Source: Pseudomonadota bacterium (GTDB taxonomy: Bacteria; Pseudomonadota; Gammaproteobacteria; Pseudomonadales; Oleiphilaceae). From it: a stretch of 16,639 bases of DNA. Shown in pieces: positions 1-7,861 of this stretch. The DNA is taken from NCBI GenBank assembly GCA_023430625.1, contig JAEZAA010000063.1, positions 1-16,639 of the forward strand, in the 5' to 3' direction. Position numbers and translations under genes: made by a program. The notes below the pieces were generated by a model. It was not told the DNA's origin and ran no database searches. It saw only the letters and a list, made by a program, of their open reading frames with translations. Position 1 is the stretch's first letter; every line of letters starts with the position of its first letter.

Positions 1-20
1 CTCTCCCGCCAGCGGGAGAG
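1..20. repeat. Perfect inverted repeat at window edge
   Basis: Two 9-base arms, CTCTCCCGC and GCGGGAGAG, are perfectly complementary and separated by CA. No T-run follows on the plus strand. The element lies downstream of the minus-strand AraC gene, so if it is a terminator its U-tract would lie left of base 1, outside the window. It could equally be one copy of a dispersed intergenic (REP-like) palindrome. The palindrome is certain; its role is not. Confidence 0.5.
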
Positions 21-44
21 GGAGTAAAGACAGCAACGTGAAGT

Positions 45-56
45 TTGTGCGCACAA
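45..56. promoter_or_regulatory. 12-base perfect palindrome, possible operator
   Basis: The sequence TTGTGCGCACAA is fully self-complementary and lies in the non-coding stretch beyond the 3' end of the AraC gene. Such a site could bind a dimeric regulator of a gene off the left edge, or could be chance. Nothing else supports it. Confidence 0.2.
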
Positions 57-119
57 CCAAAGGGTTCGATCCAGTCGGCTCATTCTGTCCGGCGCTTTCT
101 ACAGGGCCGCCTGTCAGAT

Positions 120-1154
120 TTACAGGCGCCTCATCTGGGCATCGCCCTGCTCTAACCCCTGCCGATAAGCCGAGGGGCTCATGCCCTGCCAGCGCTTGAA
201 GGCACGGCGGAAATTGGAGAGCTCGGCATAGCCCAGGAAATAGGCGATCTCCTTGATGGACATGTCGCTGTTGGCCAGATAAGCCAGTGCCAGGGACACC
301 TTCACCTCTTCCAGGATCTGATTGTACTGGCAGCCTTCCGCCAGCAGGCGCCGGTGCAGGGTGCGCGGCGTCAGGTTGAACCAGGAGGCCACCACATCCA
401 GGGCCGGCAACTGGCCCGGCTGCTCCAGCATCTTGCGCTTGATGCGGGCGGCGTAGGAGGTTTCCAGGGTGAGCCGCTCCAGTTCCCGGCGACAGAGGGC
501 TTCCGCCTCGCGATAGGCGGCCGCGTTGCCCTGGGGAATCGGCAACTGCATCAGCCCCAGCGGCAGGCGCACGGCGGCCTGGGCCTCGTGGAACCGCAGC
601 CTGCATTCGAACAGGCTGACGTAGGGAAAGCCGGCATGGGGCGCGGTGGGGAAACAGACTGTCAGGCTGGAGCCGGCGCCAGGCAGGATCTGGTCGATCG
701 CCTTCTTGACTGTGAGCAGCAATGCATCCAACAAGATGTCGCGGATTTCTCCTAGAGGCAGGGTTTCCTGGAAGGTCAGCGCCACTTCGTCCTCCTGGCG
801 CAGGATCTGCGCGCTGACCAGCGGCAAACGGACCGGAATGTACTTTTCCAGCAGGCGAGCCGCCTCATCGAGGGTGCCACAGTTCATCAGGGCATAGCCG
901 AGAATGCCATGCGACGGCAGCGACAGCCGCTGTCCCAGGGACAATCCCACCGCCGGGTTATCCGCCAGGCGCGCGGCCTTGAGCAGCAAGTAGCGCAGGC
1001 TACCGTAACTCACCGTGCCTTCCAGGTAGGAGGCATCCAGTGCCCGGATGCCGCTGCCTTCCAGCCAGCGCGCCCGGTCGATCCGGAAGTCGTCGACGCA
1101 CTCCGCCAGAATATGCAGGTACTGGCCCGGAATCTGGACCTGATCAAGGTTCAT
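120..1154 (-). CDS. AraC-family transcriptional regulator
   Basis: This 344-residue protein is a DNA-binding regulator. Its N-terminal two thirds (to about residue 230) fit the arabinose-binding-like sensor domain found in OruR/MmsR-type AraC proteins. The last 100 or so residues form a double helix-turn-helix: the first helix pair includes VVASWFNLTPRTLHRRL, and the second is the classic IKEIAYFLGYAELSNFRRAFKRW followed by GMSPSAYR. The ATG at 1154 is preferred over an in-frame GTG at 1166; the weak GGTGA just upstream favours neither strongly. The gene is divergent from the reductase-hydroxylase cluster. The 174 bases between them hold three 21-bp direct repeats, so it probably controls that cluster in response to substrate or product. 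Family assignment is firm; the inducer and the target are inferred from position. Confidence 0.93.
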   Translation of the reverse strand: MNLDQVQIPGQYLHILAECVDDFRIDRARWLEGSGIRALDASYLEGTVSYGSLRYLLLKAARLADNPAVGLSLGQRLSLPSHGILGYALMNCGTLDEAARLLEKYIPVRLPLVSAQILRQEDEVALTFQETLPLGEIRDILLDALLLTVKKAIDQILPGAGSSLTVCFPTAPHAGFPYVSLFECRLRFHEAQAAVRLPLGLMQLPIPQGNAAAYREAEALCRRELERLTLETSYAARIKRKMLEQPGQLPALDVVASWFNLTPRTLHRRLLAEGCQYNQILEEVKVSLALAYLANSDMSIKEIAYFLGYAELSNFRRAFKRWQGMSPSAYRQGLEQGDAQMRRL

Positions 1155-1212
1155 GGGAATCACCACTGCCCGTCATGGAACGTCAGCCCATGGAACGGGT
1201 TTAGACTGATCC

Positions 1213-1275
1213 TGTCAATGATTACCCCCTCTCTGTCATTTATTACCCCTTCGTTGTCAATCATTACCCCCTCAC
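1213..1275. promoter_or_regulatory. Three tandem 21-bp direct repeats, putative AraC-type operator
   Basis: Units begin at 1213, 1234 and 1255 with an exact 21-base period. The shared core is TGTCAWTNATTACCCC. By hand count, units 1 and 3 match at 19 of 21 positions, and units 1 and 2 at 16 of 21. A period of 21 bases is two helical turns, so bound proteins would line up on one DNA face, as expected for AraC-family direct-repeat sites. The array lies between the divergent AraC gene and the reductase gene. Unit 3 ends where the -35 region of a TACACT -10 box would fall, which fits class II activation. Binding by this regulator is inferred. Confidence 0.7.
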
Positions 1276-1298
1276 TTGCCCGATCTCCCCAGTACACT
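1270..1298 (+). promoter_or_regulatory. Putative activator-dependent promoter of the reductase-hydroxylase cluster
   Basis: TACACT at 1293-1298 matches the sigma-70 -10 consensus at four of six positions. At 17-base spacing the -35 position holds CCTCAC, which is very poor and overlaps the last bases of the third 21-bp repeat. A weak -35 abutted by an activator site is typical of positively controlled promoters. Transcription would start near 1305, leaving about 23 bases of leader before the reductase ATG. Confidence 0.35.
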
Positions 1299-1327
1299 GA
1301 TGGAAACGCATTCAGCGGACGATTCCC

Positions 1328-2368
1328 ATGTTCAGTTTCTTCAACAAAACCAGCCGCAGCCTCCAGATCAACGAAACCCGGATTGATGCCGGGCGCCGCG
1401 AAACCGTGCTGCAGGCGGCGTTGCGCGGCGGCATCAACTTCCCCTACAGCTGCAAGGTGGGGGGCTGCGGCACCTGCAAGTGCCGTCTGCTCTCGGGCCA
1501 GGTCCGGGAATACACCGATTCCAGCTACGTGCTGTCCGCCGAGGAGCTGGAGGCGGGATTCATCCTCGCCTGCCAGAGCGCTCCAAAATCCGATCTCGTC
1601 ATTGAAGTAGCCCTCGCCCAAACGCCGGCCCGCCAGATCAATGGCCGGATCTGCGCCCAGACGCTGCTGACCCACGACATCGTCGAACTCCAGATCGAGC
1701 TGGACGAGCCCATGCTGTTTCGGGCCGGCCAGTATGCCCAGCTTTCCCTCAACGAGCTGACCGGCATTGCCCGCCCCTACTCCTTCGCCACCCGCCCGAA
1801 AGCCGCCGAGCCCAAGGTCCGCTTCTTTGTCCGCGAGGTGCCGGGCGGGCGTCTCTCCAGCTATCTCACGAAGGAACGGCTGATCGGGGCGGAGGTTCGG
1901 GTGGAAGGCCCACTCGGCGACTTCTACCTGCGGGATTCCGACCAGCCCCTGCTGCTGATCGCCGGCGGCAGCGGCCTGGCGCCGATTCTGGCCCTGCTGG
2001 AGCAGGCGCTGCATGAGGGCGTGACACGCCCGGCCACACTACTGTTCGGTGCCCGCACCCAGGCTGATCTCTACGCCATCGCCGAAATCGAGGCCATCGC
2101 CAGCCGCTGGCGGGCGCCCTTCACCTTCGTGCCGGTGTTGTCTGACGAGCCGCCGACCAGCGACTGGCAAGGCGCGCGGGGCTGGGTGGGCCAGCACATC
2201 AACCAATGCGGCGATGCGCACTGTCAGGCTTACCTCTGCGGGCCACCGGCAATGATCGACCACAGCATCGAACAGTTGCTGCGCCACGGCGTGGCCCGCG
2301 ACGCGATCTTCGCCGATCGCTTTACCACGGTTTACGACGGTGCGGCGGACGCCGCCCAGGCATCTTGA
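1328..2368 (+). CDS. 2Fe-2S/FAD/NAD(P)H oxidoreductase, electron-transfer component of a membrane hydroxylase (XylA type)
   Basis: This soluble 346-residue protein would pass electrons from NAD(P)H through FAD and a 2Fe-2S cluster to the hydroxylase encoded next door. The N-terminal plant-type ferredoxin domain (about 1-95) has ligands C42, C47, C50 and C82, the C-x4-C-x2-C...C pattern. The FAD domain (about 100-200) has RPYS at 149-152. The NAD domain has GGSGLAP at 213-219 and CGPPAM at 304-309. The C-terminal ARDAIFADRF is typical of XylA-like and phenol hydroxylase-type reductases. The ATG at 1328 has a weak GCGGA upstream, and its TGA is 17 bases before the hydroxylase ATG. In the xylene monooxygenase system as known, the reductase serves a XylM hydroxylase; here the order is reductase first. 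The reductase call is firm; XylA-like function rests on context and overall resemblance. Confidence 0.93.
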   Translation: MFSFFNKTSRSLQINETRIDAGRRETVLQAALRGGINFPYSCKVGGCGTCKCRLLSGQVREYTDSSYVLSAEELEAGFILACQSAPKSDLVIEVALAQTPARQINGRICAQTLLTHDIVELQIELDEPMLFRAGQYAQLSLNELTGIARPYSFATRPKAAEPKVRFFVREVPGGRLSSYLTKERLIGAEVRVEGPLGDFYLRDSDQPLLLIAGGSGLAPILALLEQALHEGVTRPATLLFGARTQADLYAIAEIEAIASRWRAPFTFVPVLSDEPPTSDWQGARGWVGQHINQCGDAHCQAYLCGPPAMIDHSIEQLLRHGVARDAIFADRFTTVYDGAADAAQAS

Positions 2369-2385
2369 AGGAGCTCGAAAACATC

Positions 2386-3573
2386 ATGATTTTCCATTAC
2401 CTCAAGTTCTTCCTGTTTCACCTGATCGGCCTGGTCAGCGCCGTCGCGCTGGTCTGGGGCGGCGCCGCCATTTCCTGGGGCCTGCTGCTGATCGTCCTCA
2501 CCTACATCCTGGGCGACGCGGTGCTGGGCGAGGACACCAGCACACCGACGTTCAAGTATCCCCGTATCCTGACCCTGCAGCTCTGGCTGGCGCTGCCGCT
2601 GTTGAGCCTGATCGTCTTCACCGCCATCTGGAGCGTCAGCCCCGGCGATCCCCTGGGCTTCGGCCAGCTCATTCAGGACCTGACCGGCTACGACGCCCTC
2701 GCCGCCCGGGACGCCACCGCCTGGGGTCATCACATCTCGACGTTTGTTGTCACCGGCCTGATGATCGGCATGATCGGCACCATCACCGCCCACGAGCTGA
2801 CCCACCGCACCTGGGACCCGGTGTCCATGCTGATCGGGCGCTGGCTGCTGGCCTTCAGCTTCGACACCATCTTCGCCATCGAGCATGTCTATGGCCATCA
2901 CCGCTATGTTTCCACCCGCCTCGACCCGGCCACCGCGCCCCGCGGCCGTAACGTGTATCACCACATTCTGGTGTCTACCCTCAAGGGCAACCTCAGCGCC
3001 TGGCACATCGAAAAGCAACGCCTGGCCAAGCGTCGCCATGGGCCGCTGTCCTGGCGCAACGGCGTCATCCGCGGCCATCTCATGAGCCTGGTGCTGGTGG
3101 CCCTGGCCTACCTGATCGGCGGGCTCACCGGCATGCTGTTCTTCATCGCCTGCGCGCTCTGGGGCAAATCCCTGCTGGAGATCGTCAACTACATGGAGCA
3201 CTACGGCATGATTCGCAATCCACAAACGCCGGTGCAGCCGCGCCACTCCTGGAACACCACCAAGCGGGTGAGTTCCTGGGCCATGTTCAACCTCACCCGC
3301 CACTCCCATCACCATGCCGCCGGTGAAGTGCCCTACCAGGATCTCAAGCCCTACCCGGACGCGCCGGTGATGTTGAACGGCTATCTGGCCACCATCGTCA
3401 TCGCCCTGATCCCGCCGCTCTGGCATCACCTGATGGTGCCGAAGGTGCTGGATTGGGACCGCCGCTACGCCACGCCGGATGAGCTGAAACTGGCGCGGGA
3501 CGCCAACCAGCGTAGTGGGATTAAACGGCTGATGGAGGCCAACCAGTCGCCCCTGTACGACGTCCAGGCCTGA
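2386..3573 (+). CDS. Membrane-bound di-iron hydroxylase, XylM/AlkB family (alkane or alkyl-aromatic monooxygenase)
   Basis: This 395-residue integral membrane protein should insert one oxygen atom into a hydrocarbon methyl group. It shows the histidine boxes of the family: HELTH (136-140), EHVYGHH (166-172), NYMEHYG (268-274) and RHSHHH (305-310). Hydrophobic helices lie at about 9-45, 60-82, 118-134, 148-165, 232-260 and 331-348. The C-terminal DWDRRYATPDE is close to what I recall of XylM, and the electron donor encoded upstream is XylA-like rather than a rubredoxin. I therefore lean to a XylM-type enzyme, although AlkB-like alkane oxidation is possible. The ATG at 2386 is chosen because AAGGAG (2368-2373) precedes it and length then fits the family (about 370-400). 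The frame stays open upstream to 2206, but that is overlap with the reductase. Substrate is not determinable here. Confidence 0.92.
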   Translation: MIFHYLKFFLFHLIGLVSAVALVWGGAAISWGLLLIVLTYILGDAVLGEDTSTPTFKYPRILTLQLWLALPLLSLIVFTAIWSVSPGDPLGFGQLIQDLTGYDALAARDATAWGHHISTFVVTGLMIGMIGTITAHELTHRTWDPVSMLIGRWLLAFSFDTIFAIEHVYGHHRYVSTRLDPATAPRGRNVYHHILVSTLKGNLSAWHIEKQRLAKRRHGPLSWRNGVIRGHLMSLVLVALAYLIGGLTGMLFFIACALWGKSLLEIVNYMEHYGMIRNPQTPVQPRHSWNTTKRVSSWAMFNLTRHSHHHAAGEVPYQDLKPYPDAPVMLNGYLATIVIALIPPLWHHLMVPKVLDWDRRYATPDELKLARDANQRSGIKRLMEANQSPLYDVQA

Positions 3574-3599
3574 TCTCTATCATTGCTTGATCCAGAGCG

Positions 3600-3619
3600 G
3601 GGCGCCGGTTGCGGCGCCC
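3600..3619. other. Intercistronic stem-loop
   Basis: Perfect 8-base arms, GGGCGCCG and CGGCGCCC, enclose a GTTG loop. The hairpin lies between the hydroxylase stop (3573) and the hydrolase ribosome-binding site (3638). No proper T-run follows, so it is unlikely to be a strong intrinsic terminator. It could act as a partial terminator or protect the upstream mRNA 3' end, giving unequal expression of the two parts of the cluster. Confidence 0.4.
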
Positions 3620-3637
3620 GTTCACACAAGACCCGCC

Positions 3638-3644
3638 AGGGAGG
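3638..3644 (+). promoter_or_regulatory. Ribosome-binding site fixing the hydrolase start
   Basis: AGGGAGG lies six bases before the ATG at 3651. This near-ideal site decides against an earlier GTT/ATG-poor extension of the frame to 3609, which would begin inside the stem-loop. Confidence 0.75.
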
Positions 3645-3650
3645 CAACCC

Positions 3651-4487
3651 ATGCCACGGATTCAGACCAGCAGCTCGCCGCAAACCGAACTCCACTACCT
3701 CGACCTGGGCCAGGGACAACCGGTTGTGCTGATTCACGGCTGGCCGTTGAGCCACCGCATGTGGGAAAGCCAGATCACCGCGCTGACCGATGCGGGCTTC
3801 CGCTGCATCGCCTACGACCGGCGGGGCTTTGGCGAATCGGGCCGACCGGCGGGAGGCTTCGATTACGACACTTTCGCGGCCGACCTGAACGACCTGATCA
3901 CTCAGCTTAATCTGCGGGATCTGGTGCTGGCGGGATTTTCCATGGGCGGCGGCGAAGTGGCGCGTTATCTCGGCCGCTATGGTTCCAGCCGGGTGGCCAA
4001 GGCCATGCTGCTGGGGGCAGTGCCGCCCTTTCTATTGAAGACCGGCGACAATCCGGAAGGGGTGGATCACTCCGTATTCGATGGCATGCTCGAAGGGGTG
4101 CTCACGGACCGCATCGGCTTTTTGGAGCAGTTCTTTCCCAACTTCTACAACTATTCATCAGAGAGTTCGCCTGGCGCCGGCCTCAGCGCGGACCTGCTCG
4201 CGTTCAGCAAATGGATCGCTTGGGCGGCCTCACCCTTGGGCACGGCCCAATGCATCACGGCCTTCGGCACCACGTATTTCTGCGAGGATCTGAAGCAGAT
4301 CGAAGTGCCGACCCTGATTGTGCACGGCGATGCCGACCGGATCGTGCCCCTGGACATCTCGGCGAAACGCTCCCATGAGATGATCAAGGGCAGCCGTCTA
4401 GAGGTGATCGCCGGGGCGCCCCACGGTTTTGCCGCGACGCACGCCCAGCGCTTGAACGAGTTGATGCTGGATTTTCTCAGACGCTGA
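3651..4487 (+). CDS. Alpha/beta hydrolase, cofactor-free haloperoxidase/arylesterase type
   Basis: This 278-residue cytoplasmic protein has no signal peptide. It shows the full alpha/beta hydrolase layout: oxyanion-region HGWPLS (29-34), YDRRGFGES (55-63), nucleophile elbow GFSMGG with S97, the acid in HGDADRIVP (D229) and the base in GAPHG (H258). The sequence around the elbow (GGGEVARYLGRYG, then GAVPPFL) is that of the non-heme chloroperoxidase/perhydrolase/aryl esterase group. Such enzymes usually act as esterases or lactonases, and the peroxidase activity is a side reaction. The gene follows the hydroxylase by 77 bases in the same direction and ends four bases before the convergent lipoprotein gene. 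It may hydrolyse an ester or lactone formed in the same pathway, but the physiological substrate is unknown. Confidence 0.9.
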   Translation: MPRIQTSSSPQTELHYLDLGQGQPVVLIHGWPLSHRMWESQITALTDAGFRCIAYDRRGFGESGRPAGGFDYDTFAADLNDLITQLNLRDLVLAGFSMGGGEVARYLGRYGSSRVAKAMLLGAVPPFLLKTGDNPEGVDHSVFDGMLEGVLTDRIGFLEQFFPNFYNYSSESSPGAGLSADLLAFSKWIAWAASPLGTAQCITAFGTTYFCEDLKQIEVPTLIVHGDADRIVPLDISAKRSHEMIKGSRLEVIAGAPHGFAATHAQRLNELMLDFLRR

Positions 4488-4490
4488 AGG

Positions 4491-7400
4491 CTATTCCTTC
4501 ATCGGCTGGGACACGTAATTCAAGTAGATGCCATCGACGGGGATTTCCAGTTTCACGGGGAGTTCCAGCGGCATCTCCTTGCCCAACAGTTTCACGTCCA
4601 GCGGAATTGCCTCGATATTGCGCTGCACAATCTGCATGCGGCCATCTTTCAGGAAAGTCAGCGGACCACGCAACTTAAGCGTTGCTTGCAGACTGTACTG
4701 GTTGTGATGGAAGTTCAAATAGGGCGACTCCGGCATTCCCGTGGGTAATTCCGGCGGTATCAGGCCCGGCCCATCCATATAGATTTCCACCGTTGTCTCC
4801 ACGACCGCCCCTTGCTCCGTATGGCGGATAAAGCCATCGATCAACTGAGTACGATCGCCGTTCTCATCCTTTTGGTAACGCATGCGCAGAATCTGAGGTC
4901 CCGTATGCGCTTCAATGCCGGCCACGAAAATGCGCGCGGAACTGGTCGCGAGCATCGTCGGATAGAGCTTCACCTTCACCGCCTCTTCGACGGGTCCGAG
5001 AATCTCCGTATCCAGAGAGGCCAACATGACCAGTACGCCGCCCTCGGGACAGACCTCGCCGTCTGGGCAGCCGACGATAATACCGCTGCCCGCTTGAGGC
5101 TGTATCCGGGTGGTGTTTTCCATGTTCTCGTCGGTCAGAGGATCCGGAGTTAACTCGGCTTCTACCTTGAAGTCCTTCAGATTGGCGTTCACATCGCTCG
5201 TTGGCAGGTTCTTCAGAGGATTGAACACCGTGGCGACATCCGCGCCGCCCCGGAAGAACATTACCAGATCCGGCCCACCTTCGGTCGGTTGGGGTCCGGT
5301 TAACAGTGCTGTTTGCAGAGGCAGCGGATAGGTCTCGGAACAAATGGCGTCGCTCCCGTCACAACTGGGCGTGGTCTCGGACGATCCCAGCACATAACGA
5401 TAGAGCTCGCCTTCGCGCCAGGGCTGATCTGGAATGAATTCGATGCGGCGCACCCCAACCTGCAGCCGGCCTGGCACCGTTTCGCACAGCCCAAGGCTGG
5501 TAATCCGCTCCACGCGAACACTGCCACGTGCGAGACAGGAACTCGCCAGCCGCACACTATCCGCCTTGAGGTTCTGCGAAAAGGTAAAGATCAGCGGACG
5601 GGATGCCGGATGATTCATGATGGGCAGCTGATCATCGATACCCCGTTCCGCGGGATAGGGGTTCTCTCCCAGGTCGTCAACCGTATCTTCGGTCACACCG
5701 CCCAGGCAGCGCCCCTGGAACATGCCTTCCCGCATGGCCAGCAGACTTGGGCGATCCGTAGTCACGCAGGGATAACCCGGCGTCGCGGTCAGCAGGATAG
5801 GCGCGCGCAAATGCGTCAAAAACTCCGCCGTTTCATACACTGGCAGTGCGAAACTGAGCGTCCGCCCGGCCAGCGGATTGCCCGCCAGATCCGTCAGGTT
5901 CGCACTGAGTTGCAGGGCGTAGTTCACGCCGAACTTCAACCCGCCCTCGGGCTCGACCACCAAGGTGGCGCCATCGAGCCGCCCCTTGGCGGCGACCGGA
6001 ACGCCATCGGCCAGCAGGGTCCAGGCATCGGGTTGGTTCAGACTCTGGCGATCCAGCGGCTCGTTGAAATGAACCAGGATGGGGTCACCCGGGCGCTGCT
6101 TGCCCTGATGCTCCTCGCCGGGCATCCAGGACCGCACGTAGGGCGCATCGGTATCGATATACGGTTGTGGCGCCGCATCCTGATCGGCGTAGGCCTTCAT
6201 GTGAAAGGACAGCAGCCCGACGGCCTCATCCATGCCCATGATCCGAGGCTCCACCACACCCACCGCGTCGATCACCATAACGCCGTTTTGCACCAGCGCG
6301 GTCCCGACCAGCTCCACATGCAACAGATCCTGACTCAGCTGCGCGTTGGCCTGCTCGGTACCGGCGGTCATCGCCAGGTCCAGGTACAGGCGCACCTGGC
6401 GCGGCGCGTCCTCGGCTTGGCTATAGGGATTGGGCAGCAGATAGCCATTGGCGTCGGAGATGAAGCTGACCCGGATCTCGCCACTGTCGAAACCGGCCGG
6501 CACCACGCCGGCGATGTTCACCTCCACCGAGGTGCCCAACAGCAGGCTGGAACGGGCGATGCGCAGTGGCGTCACCTCCGGATAGTTGGGGATGAAGGCC
6601 AGCTCGGCGTGGACATTGCCAGTCTGTTGCGTGCTGGTCGCATCACCCAGCAGCAGCGCCTTGACTGGCACGGCGTTGACGGCCGCGCCGGTCAGCATCG
6701 ACAGCAGCGTGCCGCCATCTGAGTCCACCACTTCCTGCACCATGGTGGCTCGCGGCTGGGAATCCTTCGGGACCAACGTGCGCATGGCAAAATCGCCCGC
6801 GGCCAGCTGTTCACCCAGGCTGCTGGTCAGGCTGTCATTGAGCTTGAGCTGGTAGGTCGCACCGGCGGTCAGATCCGCCACTGGGTCGAGACTCAGGTAT
6901 GGCCCCTGGACGCTGACGCGGGCCTCCACCAGCGCACCGGACGCATCCAGCAGTTGCAGGTTGTCGCCATAGCGCAGCGATCCCTGATCCAGCGGCTGGG
7001 TAAACTGCAGGCGCAGGGTGGAGAAATCCATCAGCGGCAGTTCGGTCCCGTCGGGAATCATCCGGGTGACCGCAAACGCGCCTTGCGAGACCTGCGAAGC
7101 CGGCCCTTGCTGGGCGGCACGGGTGACAAAGCTCAGCGCATCCGGCAACGTCAGGGCACCGCTGGCGGTCGCCAGGCTGTCGGCCTCGATCTGGTAGCGG
7201 GTAAAGGGCGCCAGCGGCGTGGCGGGCGTCAGGAGCAGGCCACGGCCGTCGTCGACAGCGACGGCACTGAACGCCACCTTCGCGCCCGCCGCGTCACGCA
7301 ATTCGATTTGGCTGGCGGGATCCGCCTCGGTCAATAGCTCGGAAAAGCGCAAGACCAGCGGCGCGTGCAACGGCACTTCCTGCTGACCGGCAACGGGATA

Positions 7401-7532
7401 GGAATAGATCAGGCTGGCCTGATTCAGCTGGGGGTATGCGGCAATCTGCTTTTCGCCACCACCGCAGGCGGCTAACGCCAGCACCGCAGGCAGCAGGATA
7501 GAACTCGACAGGATGATCCGGCGTTGTTGCAT
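4491..7532 (-). CDS. Large Ig-like (Big_5-type) domain lipoprotein
   Basis: This 1013-residue protein is probably anchored on the cell surface or in the outer membrane. Residues 1-22 form a lipoprotein signal peptide with lipobox LAAC; C23 would be lipidated, and the following Gly does not signal inner-membrane retention. Big_5-like modules lie at about 40-138, 155-252 and 464-566. Each has the pattern of a proline-rich opening, a FSE/FTQ/FNEPLD motif and a closing F-x-hydrophobic strand. A further, cysteine-containing segment (about 580-720) has several paired Cys residues that may form disulfides. The C-terminal 300 residues are not recognisable to me. The ATG at 7532 is preferred over one at 7574 because AAAGGAG stands nine bases before it and the signal peptide then starts correctly. 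No enzymatic motif is visible; adhesion or envelope structure is a guess. Confidence 0.85.
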   Translation of the reverse strand: MQQRRIILSSSILLPAVLALAACGGGEKQIAAYPQLNQASLIYSYPVAGQQEVPLHAPLVLRFSELLTEADPASQIELRDAAGAKVAFSAVAVDDGRGLLLTPATPLAPFTRYQIEADSLATASGALTLPDALSFVTRAAQQGPASQVSQGAFAVTRMIPDGTELPLMDFSTLRLQFTQPLDQGSLRYGDNLQLLDASGALVEARVSVQGPYLSLDPVADLTAGATYQLKLNDSLTSSLGEQLAAGDFAMRTLVPKDSQPRATMVQEVVDSDGGTLLSMLTGAAVNAVPVKALLLGDATSTQQTGNVHAELAFIPNYPEVTPLRIARSSLLLGTSVEVNIAGVVPAGFDSGEIRVSFISDANGYLLPNPYSQAEDAPRQVRLYLDLAMTAGTEQANAQLSQDLLHVELVGTALVQNGVMVIDAVGVVEPRIMGMDEAVGLLSFHMKAYADQDAAPQPYIDTDAPYVRSWMPGEEHQGKQRPGDPILVHFNEPLDRQSLNQPDAWTLLADGVPVAAKGRLDGATLVVEPEGGLKFGVNYALQLSANLTDLAGNPLAGRTLSFALPVYETAEFLTHLRAPILLTATPGYPCVTTDRPSLLAMREGMFQGRCLGGVTEDTVDDLGENPYPAERGIDDQLPIMNHPASRPLIFTFSQNLKADSVRLASSCLARGSVRVERITSLGLCETVPGRLQVGVRRIEFIPDQPWREGELYRYVLGSSETTPSCDGSDAICSETYPLPLQTALLTGPQPTEGGPDLVMFFRGGADVATVFNPLKNLPTSDVNANLKDFKVEAELTPDPLTDENMENTTRIQPQAGSGIIVGCPDGEVCPEGGVLVMLASLDTEILGPVEEAVKVKLYPTMLATSSARIFVAGIEAHTGPQILRMRYQKDENGDRTQLIDGFIRHTEQGAVVETTVEIYMDGPGLIPPELPTGMPESPYLNFHHNQYSLQATLKLRGPLTFLKDGRMQIVQRNIEAIPLDVKLLGKEMPLELPVKLEIPVDGIYLNYVSQPMKE

Positions 7533-7836
7533 GCGGCGCCTCTCCTTTAACCTCAAGGTCGATATAGAAGGCACAACCGCAGGAATCTCTGTTCAGGCCG
7601 GCGCTGTGTCACGCATCCAACCGGCCCATCCGTCCTCTGTGCCCACCATGCATTTGGGCGTCCATGCTGTATTTTCCGTGATTCCAAAGACCTGCTGCGT
7701 AAACAACTACTCAGGGGAATCTTCCAAAACATAGCAGAAGCCCGCCGGACAAGGCGGGACAAAGGTCTGATTTCGAACATTTCGTATGCACGCCAGCCAT
7801 CGGGCTGGCAGGTCAGAGAAAGGCATCCAGTGATAC

Positions 7837-7860
7837 AAAATGTGATTTGAATCACATTTT
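7837..7860. promoter_or_regulatory. CRP/Vfr-type operator
   Basis: Arms of 11 bases are perfectly complementary around a two-base centre (TG at 7848-7849). The core is TGTGA (7841-7845), six bases, TCACA (7852-7856), flanked by A- and T-tracts, an essentially ideal CRP site. The GTGA half sites argue against FNR/Anr, which prefer TTGAT. The centre is 59 bases before the GTG and 44 before the TTG candidate start of the permease gene, and 316 bases from the lipoprotein start. A run of T follows the right arm, so a hairpin reading cannot be excluded, but the match to the consensus is far stronger. Confidence 0.75.
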
Positions 7861-7861
7861 T

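Noticed and set aside
1213..1275. CRISPR array
   Set aside because: The units are contiguous with no unique spacers and are imperfect; they fit a tandem operator.
1160..2014. Long minus-strand open frame opposite the reductase gene
   Set aside because: Its translation is low-complexity Gly/Ala/Gln-rich with no domain, and the plus strand encodes a complete reductase with all its motifs.
2332..3429. 365-codon minus-strand open frame opposite the hydroxylase
   Set aside because: It is an antisense shadow in GC-rich DNA, full of Gln, His and Gly; the sense strand has all histidine boxes.
5313..6722. 469-codon plus-strand open frame inside the lipoprotein gene
   Set aside because: It has composition typical of an antisense shadow and no family motif, while the minus strand has a signal peptide, ribosome-binding site and Ig-like domains.
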